From Bemisia tabaci (taxonomy: Eukaryota; Arthropoda; Insecta; Hemiptera; Aleyrodidae), in NCBI RefSeq assembly GCF_918797505.1, contig NC_092795.1, positions 21,873,131 through 21,937,130 on the forward strand: DNA of 64,000 nt. Direction: 5' to 3'. The stretch's first letter is position 1, and every line of letters starts with the position of its first letter. The translations under genes were made by a program, and so were the position numbers. Below the pieces are notes generated by a model. That model did no database searches. It was not told where the DNA came from and was given only the letters and a program-made list of their open reading frames with translations. Shown one piece after another: positions 46,943 through 58,900 of this stretch.

Positions 46943-49900
46943 ATGGCCTCATCCAGCAGTGTTGGTGGTCCAGCCTGCACCTCAGCGGAAACATCTGAAG
47001 AAGCCATGAGGAGGTAAGTGAAGTGCCTTACTCCTCACTTATTATTTTTGGCCTCCTCGTACTGTCAATTATTCATATCCTCATGCTGGAGAGAAACTAG
47101 CTTTCATCAAAGTCTCTACCACCGCTTCTTTTTCTCCGCTACCAGGAATGAGGATACCATGCAAGGGAACTGCAGAAAGTGGAAGCATCGCCCAGTGCAC
47201 ATTCATGAATAGTAAATGCATTCTAAATATTCATAATTGCTCCCAGCACAGATAGCTCTTACTGCATATTTTGACACTCATGGTCAAGAATCTTTCTGTT
47301 GGTTCCCAGAAAATTAGTCTATTAGTTTCTATGATTTGTAATCTTTAAAGCTTTGAGTTTCGCATCGAATCGGTATGCCAGAGTAAACTTTGCCTACACC
47401 ATCTGGTACTTCTATTTACTTAATGATGACAGAGACCTATCGTAATCTAAAGATATATTTGAATGTTCTACGAAATCATCAAACTCTCTTACATGAACAT
47501 ACCAGTGGCATGGCGTGCTTTGTGTTGTATCGATTGATCTGCCATTTAAACCTATGGGAAAGGATATTTAGTGATGAACAGGGTGTTCTCAATAAACATC
47601 TTAATATCGATTCTTTACCACAGCTTCAAATGCGGAAATGTGGATAATCGATCATTTACTTATACTTATTTTATGTTGTAGGTTCAAGTTCTACGCTCAG
47701 AGAAAATTTGCTCAAGGAATGTCATCGCCTTCAATAACAAGTGAAGAGATGGCTAAAACCAATGATAGCTCAACTGCCACTAATTCCAAAGCTGCACCAT
47801 TATCAGCGGAGGAAGTTCCAGAAGCAACACATGTGTTACCAGTCAAAAGGCCAAACACAGAGGATTTTTTAACATTCCTTTGTTTTCGAAGTGAGTACCT
47901 AATTCACTTACCAATCTTCCTATTATCAGGTACAAATGAGTATATAATTACCCATAAAATCCTAGACGCAAGATGTTTTAGTTAGAAAATTAGTAGCTCT
48001 ACCTTGAAGTAGATTTTGAAAAATCACCAAACAGAAAAATTAGGAATTTTTTTTTGAGAGGAGGGGGAGAATTTTTAGGGGCCACATTCGCGTAGAGCCT
48101 TCATTTTATAAGCGCCATGACCAATTTCTCAGGCGCACTTGGCGCTTGTGAGTTTCGAACACTGGTTTCAGATCGCTTTTTTCTTTTGCTGTATGACAGG
48201 ATAGAGAATTACATACAACCAAAGTGGAAAAGTAATCTGAAATGGGCTCTAGCGGCTAGAACTGTTAAAGCACCAATGGCTAATATCATTCTGGTTCAAG
48301 TTGCTTAGGAGGTGAAATACAACAGGTTTTGCTGGTCAAATGGCACTACCTGCTCGTGTACCCCCTCTTAAGACTGATCTATGTGTTTTGCATCCAAAAA
48401 AACTGGAAAATTAACTGAAGAGTCTGAGAAATTTAATTTTTTTAAACTGCAATGGGTGACAAAATGAATCTGTAGTGATGTCCGACTTCAAAAGCATAGA
48501 ACCATTAGGAATAGCCCTATGAGACACCTAAAAAAATTAGTTTCCAACCCTTTCAGACACAAAACAAATGGATCTGGGGACTGATTATTGAAATTGATAG
48601 ACAAAGAAGACGTAGGGAGTATGGAGCGATCCTATTGGTGAAAGCAGGTGATTACAATGGACAGAGGAGGTAGGTAATAGACTAACGGCAACCTATGAGA
48701 AACCCCATCGTTAGTCCATCATTTTCTTCCTTAGTCTACAGGAACCATTCATTTCAACCAGTAGGATTGCTCCATACTCCCTATGTCTTCTTTGTCAATC
48801 GCTTTGTCTACCAATTTCAATTATCAGTTTTACTTGGAGGTATATAATGAGCGGATTATGCTATTTGATTGGCAATGTGTTGTTTTCAGCCATAAAGGTG
48901 TCAAAGTGTTTATCTTAGTTTACCTATGTAATTTTGATTGCTTAATCCAAAACTGATCTTAGTTTTCTCTCTCATGCACCAATACTCCAATAGGTACATT
49001 GAATTTCCCTTTGAAAACCCTGTTTTTCAGAATACTTCAATTTTCCAGCAAATTGGTTAGCAGATGTACGGAGAAAAAAACCAAGGTCATCTTCTGTGTC
49101 AGCATTGAAATTTTCCATCAAACCCCCTTTGTTTTTAAGCACAGTTTTTGAAAACCTGTGGTATTTTTTACATTTTCTTTTGAAAGAAACCAAGTTTAAC
49201 AGTTTCTTCCCCTGTACCTCCGCATAAATCACTTTAACAGCAAATGCCCTCAATAGACCGAACTTTTTTGTTTGAGCTGCTCTGATTGCTTACTCACTTT
49301 TTGTGACTGCTAGCTATCTACTGATATGGTTTGTCTTCATTTTACAATTGTTGTAAATTTCTTTTCTTTTCAGGAACAAGTATTTTACCTCCGAGTTTAG
49401 ATTTTTTCAATACTGCCTGTACCTATGAGACTGATTCCCCCTCAATCAATGATGATAAGACTTCTAATCATAGCACTAGTAGAAACCCATCAGTAAGAAA
49501 TCACTTTTTCTTTCTAACTTACGAATTATTAATGAAGATGAACCTACTTTACTGTCCATATCTTTTTCAGTTTCCATGCTATTTTCAGTTTTGCTCTAAG
49601 GTGTGAAATCACTGTAGCACACATTGTTTTCTAACCTTAATACCTACCCTTTTTGAAGTTGGAAGCTCAAAAATGCGCACATTTTTTACATAGATTGTGA
49701 AGTTAGAATGAATTTCATACTTTTTCTGGTGTGATCATCATGATTTTTGAGTCTTTCATTTATGTTGGAGCAATGGAGAAAAAAATAAATTATTATTATT
49801 ATCATTCGTTGTGGGGAACAACTTCTTTTCACTCAAACAAAACTTTACAATAGATCCATCGTAGAATGGCAAAATTTGCTTCTAGGCAGTCAACAAGACT

Positions 49901-52900
49901 GTAATTAATTATTTGAACAATTGTCAAATTTAAATGTATTTATTTATTTTCATACAAACAGGCTAAAAAGCCTATACAAGAAAGAACCCCGAAAGGTCCA
50001 AATTAAAAATGTGCCAAGACAGGGGTGAAGGTAAAATAAGAGTAATTTCTCAAGGACAACAACGATCCAACAAGATGCTGAGAGGGAAAAGAGGAACTTA
50101 ATCAAAGTGATCCTCAGTTACAAGAAAGAATCAGGCCCTTCATAGCATATTTAAAGCAAGTAACATCTGAAATTGAGACACCTAAATTGAGAAAATAATT
50201 CTATGTATGATATCTATTCAACCCGTTTTTCGCTATAGAGTTTTGTAACTTATCATTGACTTCATAAAGGAGGTATTCTCTTTTACAGATTTCTAACTGC
50301 CCAACCAAGCAGGGTCCTGTTGCAATGACAAAAAAATCCCTAAAATCAGAAAAGCAATCTGCTAAGAACACCATCGAACGGCGAAAATTAGCCCAGAAAG
50401 GTAAAATATGGCAACATTTAAATTTTATGTACTCTGAAATTCTGGTGAAAGCATCTCCTCATTCATTTTCAAATTTGCGCCCTACGATTGCAGAGACTGC
50501 TTGTTTGAGAAATGTCAAATACTGTTAAACAACATAGAATAATGTGCAAATGAGGAAACCAAACCTTTCTGTTTGATCCAAACAGCACTAATAGTATCAA
50601 CCATTACCCATCTTTTGAGGTACATCTTGCATCTTTTAATGTGTAATAATCAATTCTGAGCTGCTAACAATATGCAAGTGAGAAAACCGAACCTTTTTGT
50701 CTGATCAAAACAGCATTTACAGTATCAACTATTCCCCATGTTATAAGGAATATTTTGCTCCTCTTTTTTAGGTGTAATAATTAATTCTAAGCTCAATACT
50801 ATCAATCTCTGAAATGATTATATAGACTCATAAAAATAGACATCATGTACTGTTCTCTATTGTTATCAATACTTTTTTAGTTTTTATCCCTATCTATGTA
50901 TTCATGTTTTTCTTTTCTATTTTAATCTATGTTACAGTTAAAGTCAAACATTTGAAAACTGCTAATGTGAATATTCGTTTAAAAAAATGGATGCTGAAGA
51001 AAGATAAAAAATTGAAGGAATTAAAAAAATCAAATGCACAACAAAGCAAATCAAAGAAAAAGAGTAATGAAGCTATTCAAAATAAAGAAAATGCCAAGGC
51101 AAATAATTGGAAACAAAAGAAAAATCAAATTTTGGTGAAACAAATCACCAAGACCAAGAAAGGAGTACATTTTAAGTAAGTATCTTTTTTTATGTTCCGA
51201 TTACCCATCATAATTTTCCCTCTGTATCTCAGTTTGAAAGTTTAGCCTACCTATTTACTCCAAATCATCCCCAGTTATACCAATTTATCATTGTTCATCC
51301 TAAATTTGCAGGGTTCACCCAGATAAGTCAAAATTTTGTGTATTAAGGTACCCCCATCTATAAAGAAACTCAGGTTCCTCTGTATAATAAAGACTCATGA
51401 CATCATCTGAGCTGTGATCATGTAATCCCTAACTTGTATTCCTATTTATAATAATAGCCCATTTCCCCCATTAAAGGCAAGTGCCCTCCACCTCTTCAAT
51501 AGGAGAGGTTAGTTTGAGAGGTTTGGTTTAGTTGAGTTTAGTTCGTTGAGTTTTGATTCCAAGTTGTATCAGGCTCTCTGTTCGACGCAATTCTTCTCCA
51601 GCTTCCTCCTGCTCTGTCCTTGAATTCTTCTGCCCATCTTATTTTGTGCCTTCCACTTTTCTTTTTCTGTTTGGGAGTCCAACTTCATCGCTGTTAGCGA
51701 TGCTGGCTTGAAACATCCCGTTCCTCTTCTAATCTCTTCATTCTTGATCTTGTCCATTCTCTTGATGTTACATACACTCCTCAGCATTTGTATCTATGTT
51801 GTATTCCTATATTTATTTATACTAAACAATTTTAATCTAGGACGATGTATGATCGCTGATATTCACTATCGATTCTAAATTATCTCGATTGTTTTTATAT
51901 TATCCTGATTTAGTCCCAATATTTCAGATTTATCCAGATTTGACCCAATTATATGACGAAAATAATTTCTCTCTCTTCGTAGATCATGAACTTAAAATCT
52001 TTACGTTTTTTAATTTTGTTTTAATGCTTTCTTTCTTCACTGTGAAACTTAATATCTTGCAAAATATTTCAGTTCTTCCACAAAGAAAAAATCCCTAAGT
52101 TTGCGGAAAGGCTTGCGTAGCAGTGGTAGTTTATCAAGTATCTTGGAAAATTCAGCAATCAAAGGAAAACCGCTTTTAATGCTTCGAAGAAATAGATCTA
52201 AAATTATCAAAGGTTTGTACTCTTGTTGTTTTTCTCTTTTGAACCATTTTACCCCTCGGGCCCTCACTTGTATCACTTGAATCCAGACCAAAAATCAAAA
52301 CTTTATACCTGTACGTAGTCATTGCAGTGATATCCTATGAAACAAATTTAGGCCCCTGTACTATGTTTACTGTTGAAAAGGAACTCTACAGCTCAAAGTT
52401 AAGTATCGTTTATAGTGTACTCTTGTTGTTATAATGAGTAGTTCCAAATCTCTCAGTAAAATTATTTTTCTATTTGTAAAATAACTTGCAATTTGCGGTT
52501 GACCAAAATGAACCTTAAGCTTAGAGACTTGATATTCTGGGATCTGCCTTTTTGACTCTTTGGAACAGACTAGAGTCCCTTTATACTGAGAGTCAAGACA
52601 AATGTGAATCCATTTCTGATTGGTTCCCGTATTTTAGGCCTTCACAGTGTCACAAACGGGAATAAAGATTACATTTTCACCGATTGCAAAGATTATAATC
52701 TGGAATGGACCAGGGAATTACGGGTTCGGCAAGGAACAAACGGAATGAGAGAAGGAACGGAGAAAGGAATTTAAGAATGGGCCGATCAAAGATTACAAAG
52801 AACGTTCAATTTCTGTAATCTTTATTTCCGTTTGTGACTCCATGAGGGGTGTTGTCTTGACTCTCAGTATAAAGGGACTCTAGAACAGACCATGTGCAAA

Positions 52901-55900
52901 TCATGCCAAAACTGCTAATGTCCAGTGTCCTTTGTTTTTAATTACTCCGTTCCAACTAGATAGATAGAACAAGAACAAGAAACAACATAGCGGAACAAGA
53001 AAAAACATAAGGAATCAGATCCAAAACATAAATAAGCAAAATATAGAGAAATAAAGAGATAAATAGAACCACTCTAACTTTTATTTTATTATAAAGATAA
53101 AAATTGATAAATTCTTTAGTTAGAAAAGATGATAGATAAATGTACAAACAAGTACTGTGTAGAAGAATTTAAACACCAGAATTCGGAAACGCTAAAACAA
53201 AAATTACTACGACATTGGAGGATCCTTTTATACAGTCTACTCTTTTAATAATTAGCTTCTGAGCACTTTTCATCCCACAATTTAAACGCTTGCACAGCTC
53301 TTTAGCAGTTTGGGGCTGTCCATAAATACATTGAGCTTTTTGTAGGGGTGTCTTACAACGGGGAGAGGAGAAGTAGAGTTCAGCCTCACCTTTTTCAATA
53401 GTGGTCCATTTTACAGAGGTGATAAAAGAGCAACAGTTCTGATGGTTTTTCATGTTTAAGTTTTTTCCCTTGAGAGTAGAAGGAGGGGGGGCTATCTAGC
53501 CGTATGTAAGTTTTTAGGGGGGTTTAGAGTTGCCTAACAGGTGCTTTACGAGGGAAAAAGGAAGGCCAAAAATCGGAGAAAAGTGCCCTTGGTAATTTAT
53601 GGATAGCCCAAAATTTTCTCAAAATCAGATAATAGAGATTAGTGGTTTTTGAACGAAGCAGTTCATTTGAAGCTCTCTTTTAACATTTTTTTATTCCAAT
53701 CTCTGGCAGCTGAAGAAAAAATTCTCCATAAGAAGAAATGTATGAGGAAAGATGACATATCGGCAGATTCTCCACCAAGCAAAAAATCACGCCTCAAGGA
53801 AACCCAGCCAGAAAATACAGCTGTTGAAAATGCAAAAGTGTCATCTTCTCATGTGTAAGTTAAACCATTTTTATGTTTCAATCAATTAACCTAACATGTT
53901 AAGGGAGGAGACCTATAGTTCGTTAATTTTGGGATTGATGCTCAGGACTTGCGGGCCATATTGGAGTGAAGTGCATGTAAATTGCTTAGTTACACTGTCC
54001 CTCATCTCTGAATTGATGTATATTTGTGTGTGACTAAGCTTAGTAAGATTTTGTGAGTTGTCTGCGGCAGATGCTAAATTTTTTCTTTACAAAATAATTG
54101 TCTTCATTTTCAGAGTCTTTGCTTTTCAACCATAAAGAAGCTCAAGTAGGTTCAATGTCCACACTAATTTCCATGTCAAGCATCTGAATCAAAGACATTG
54201 AATCATGTAAACCGTGCATTCTGTGTTACGGAAGGCGAGACGATTTTTAAAAATTCGCATGCCAATGAGTGTTGGCACCGACCCGCATCGATGGGTTCGT
54301 GTGTCCCAATTGCGCACATCTGTGCATGCGCAGTAGCGGCTCCAGTGAATTTCTGTCGGATTGTGAGGCTTTTTTTCTCGGTTATTAATTAGTTCAAAAA
54401 AATTAAACTATTCGGTTATAAAATTATATGTTCCAAAACTTATCTTCCTAGGAATTTCGTTTGAAAATGGACTCTAAACGAGATATTCGTGAAAAACTGA
54501 GCGTGCAAATGAATTCTCCATTGCCTCTCTGCAGTCTCTTCAAGTGTTTGGGACACATGCTCTCTCCCCTTCCCTGCCCGCCCATCATGGGGCTCTGAGA
54601 GACTTGTCTTGCCCTGCCTGTACTAAACCAAGCCGGACGCACGGTCTACGAGATTCAATGTCTTTGATCTGAGTTCATTTTTATTATCCAAAAAATAGAA
54701 AACCTTGGAAAAAAAAAAAATTGGAGAAACTCATAATTCCGTTGGTAACACTTGAAGAACAAAAATATTAAGGATGAGCTGTATGAGCATTGTCCTGTTG
54801 CTCCTCTAGATGCGTTCTCTGGAGGCATCAGGTCAACTGTTGCTTACCCGATGGGTACCGTTGAGAGTTTGACGATCGTTCTTGAAGACTTGCTGACTTC
54901 TCGCTAATTGCCCGATGACTGTCATGGCGGGCCATCGGCCAACGCAATTGCCCAGCACCTTTCAAAGGTGATGGGCAAGGCCGCTGAGCGTTGAGATAAC
55001 CTCAATGTCTTAAGTATTTGCATTCCTGCAATCCCGCCATCATTTATCGTGTCTCGTAACTTGCCTTTTAATTTAAATAAAATGTAGATTCTTTTTAAAT
55101 TTGACCTAGTAACCCTCAGGGTTGATTATCTCCAAGAACAATACCTAAAATGATGTAAACCATAACACGCTCCTAAAGTAAACAAAAACAAAACCTGAGC
55201 CGCCATGACAGTCACATGACGAAAGTTGGTCATCGGGCAATTCATGAAAAATCAGCAACGTATTTCCTCTGATGCTTCCAGAGAACGCATCTCTCCTCAA
55301 GCCTAGAAAAACGGTTTTAAGGGCTACCCTTAGTTTATTTTTCATTAAGAAAGTGGGTCCCTATTGAGAATATCAGTCTAGCTGTATTGTTTTGTCCTAG
55401 TTCATGAAACTTACTCATCTTCAAATGAAAAGATTGATCAAGTTTATTCAATACTTTAAAATCAACAAGTGTCTTCTTTACCTTTGATTCTTGTTTTCCT
55501 GTTTATCAGATCTTCTCGCCCATCTCGAAAAACAAAAGAAGCTGCTGCCTTATTCATGGAAATGCTCGGAAAAGAATTTCGCTGTCCAAACCAAAGCAAG
55601 AAGAAAAAAGATGATGACACAATGTCTGTCGAAAGTTTTCCAGAACTTCCTTCAGCTAAAGAAAATGGTATGTTGAATATAGGTATTTTTTGTACTTTGT
55701 TAGAAAACAACTACGAAAGTTCCTCAAATGTGAAGTATGGAAGCTCCCTTGCTCCAATATCTAAAACCCTTTAAAACTGGTAGAGGGTTTTATGCTTGGA
55801 GAGGAATTGTAAGACCATAATATGTAGATGGATATAAACCATAAATGGGTCAATTAAACAGAAAAGGGCACAAAAGAGTATTTTGATGTGTAATCATATT

Positions 55901-58900
55901 AATAAAATTGTCATAGGTATCTCTAAGTTTCTGTGAAAACTTCAGGAGTACTTTTTATATGAAGAATATTCATCATCCAATTGAACAAAGGTCATAATCA
56001 TCTCTTCTTTCCCTCCCCTCACCTCTTGCCCTTTTGATTTCAATGAAATATCTGATTTTATTTCATTCTTCACTTAATTAAGCAGCTGTGCAGTGTGTAT
56101 TTATCAACTACCCCCTGCACTTTGCCCTTAGCCCATTAGCGTACTGGAATTTGCACCTAGTAAAATGAGCAACCAGGAGGGCAACAGAATACTCTTGAAT
56201 GGTCTTTGAAACAATATCTATGGTGCATCCATTGGGCAATTGGATGTACACAACGGAAAGAACCGCCCAGCTACTGGGCGAGTTCTTTCGCCCATGCACA
56301 GTTGTCCCGGGTTTGCGATGTGCACACCATGTGTGCGAATGACTGCCTAGCAACTGAACTAGTTAATTGGTCAATGCACAGTTGTTCCTGGACAGCGCTG
56401 TATACTTGTCTGCGCATCAGAATTGGTTAATGCAATCTGGAACCTAAATTATCTTAATTTCTTTTCAGCAGAATTGCTTTTATTTTTTTATTCATGAAGA
56501 CACAAACGACACATTAAGTGAACCTGTGTATAAACCATGCTCTAATTGTTATAGGCTTTGATGGAAACTTATGTGCGTAATAATATTGCTGGATGTAAAG
56601 TGCATCATGTTTTTCAGCCATTCACACTCGGAATATTGGTGTGGGTGATATGCAGACACTTATGATGATTTGTTCAATTGACAAATAATCCTTTTTTCCT
56701 ATCTTTTGGTATTACATATTACCTTCTGTAAGGTGAGAAAAAGGGTAAATTGAATATGACCAGTTACAGTTTTCGATATTTAATAAATACTTGGGTAATG
56801 CTTCATTATGAATTTAACCTATTTTCACTTATCAATTATTATAATTTTTTTCTTCTTTCTCCCCGTTTTTCAGAGCAAATCGAAAAAGAAATAAAGGAGC
56901 AAGCCAAGAAGGTATTACTCACTTCTAAAAAACCTCTCAAGAAAATTTCAACATCTCCAAGCCAGAAGAAAAAAAATGGAAACCTCAGGTCTCAGAAAGT
57001 TGAAACTCGCTCAAAGACTCTTCATAGAAATACTTTGTCAGTTGCAAAGAAGAAAAACCTTGCAATAATGAAGAAACAATCAAAACCTCTAGGTTCAAAA
57101 AACAAAGGCATGGTGAGGACCTTGTCTTTAAGAACAAAAGTAATATCCAAGGCCAAGAAAGCAGGAAAAAAACCAGCAAAATCTGGTTTGAGGCAACGCA
57201 CTGCAAGCCTGGACGATATTGTCTCAGATGCATGTAAACTTGAACAGAACAAGAGCACTTCAAAACCGTTCAAACCTCTTCTAACATGGCATGAAACTTT
57301 CCTTAAGTCAGTTGCAGAAACGGTCAAAGGTGGCCGTCGATCAACATCAAGAATGAGTGAAAGTGCTGACTCAGTGGGTGCTAAGCAAGTGCATGGCTCC
57401 TCCGAATTCAGAGTTGAAAAGCAAATTAATGAGAAAACAATTGAAAAGACCTCAAAAATATTTAGCAAAGCAAAGACACCTGTCGGAGAAGAAGAAAAAG
57501 CAGTTTCAACTGAAAATAAAGAAAAACTTAAATCTTCAGCTCAGGAGGCAAAAAAGGCAAAAAATATATCAAAGGTCAAAGAAACATCTCAAGACAGCAA
57601 CGACAGGTCCCAGTTGTTGGTTCCAGACATGAAGAAGGTATCTGAAGCATCCAAGAGTAAAACAAAATCCAAAGTTGAGGAAAAAGTTTCCAAGACTGAA
57701 ATAATTTTAAATGAACCTAGAAAAATAGGAACAAGAAGATCCGCTGACTCTCATACAAAGGGTTTGAAGAACTGTCATATCACTTCAAAAAGTGTTAATT
57801 TGTCTGTTCAATCAGACAAAAAGAAACCAGTCATGAATAATCCCCCTACAAAGTCCAATGATGCAGCTGAAAAATCAAAATTTGTAACAAGAACACAAAA
57901 AATCAAAGATTTAAAAGCAGAAGTTGCACTGAAGCCCAATGAAGCTTTGAAGCCTGTCACAAGAAATCATCCTTTGATAATAAGTGCTACAACCAGAGCC
58001 ACCCGTCTTTCTAATTCTGCCACCAAATTAGATGATATACATGCAGGAAGTGTCAACCCAGTCAAATCAAAAAAATCAACTGACGAAATTGTTAAAAAGA
58101 GAGAGCTTCGAAACTCAGTGGATTCAGATGGACCTATGAAATGTAAAGTTGTTGCAGATAAGACCCATTGTTCTGTCAATAATCAGAAGAGTTTACCCTC
58201 CACAGAAACTTCGAAGTTGAAGGAAAATTCTGTAGCAGGCAAAAAACCTATTTCTTCAATCACTAATAAATCGAACATTTCAGCTCTGGGACAGAAATCA
58301 AGCACTTATTCCACTGTTGGAAAAAAACCAATTTCTAAAATCTTGGAAGCGTTAGAATCGTCTGAAGATCCTCCTGTGAGAAAAAGCAAAGAGGAAAACG
58401 AAGAGTCTGAAAGCTCTGAAAAGCCTTTTTTTAGAGATCCAAATAATCCAGCAAATGAAAATACATTTCAAAGGCCAGTCAAAGCACCCAACAAGTTAAT
58501 AAGAAAAAAAGTTTTGAAGTCAAAAGTCTGTCTCAAGAACAAGAGTTTAAAAAAAAAGTTGTTAGAAAATGGAATAGCTTCGGCAAAAAATGAAGCAAAT
58601 GTCCTGCATGGAATAACTTCTGAGCCTATTGCTGTAGTAAAATCTTCTCGTAAAAATTCAAAAAAGAAAGGAACTCCGAAAAAGCGTCTTTCGGGAATCC
58701 CGAATGCAGCCTTGAATCAAGACACGCCAAAAAGTGTTGAAATCTGCACTTTAAAATCGTATGATGATCTGTTCAATGAAATGGCGGCAAATTTTAGTTC
58801 CTGTCTACCAGAAAATCCTATTCCATCTCTTCCTAATGATAAATTTCCTGTAGATGTAGATGTTGATTTAGATGAAAATGTCAAAGGATTTGAAGGGAAG

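Noticed and set aside
47390..47647. An 85-codon frame just before Jarid2 exon 2.
   Set aside because: It ends before the exon 2 acceptor, is in intron 1, and matches no family I know.
53169..53453. A 94-codon minus-strand frame in Jarid2 intron 6.
   Set aside because: No similarity could be recognised and the region just follows a MITE; probably chance or repeat-derived.
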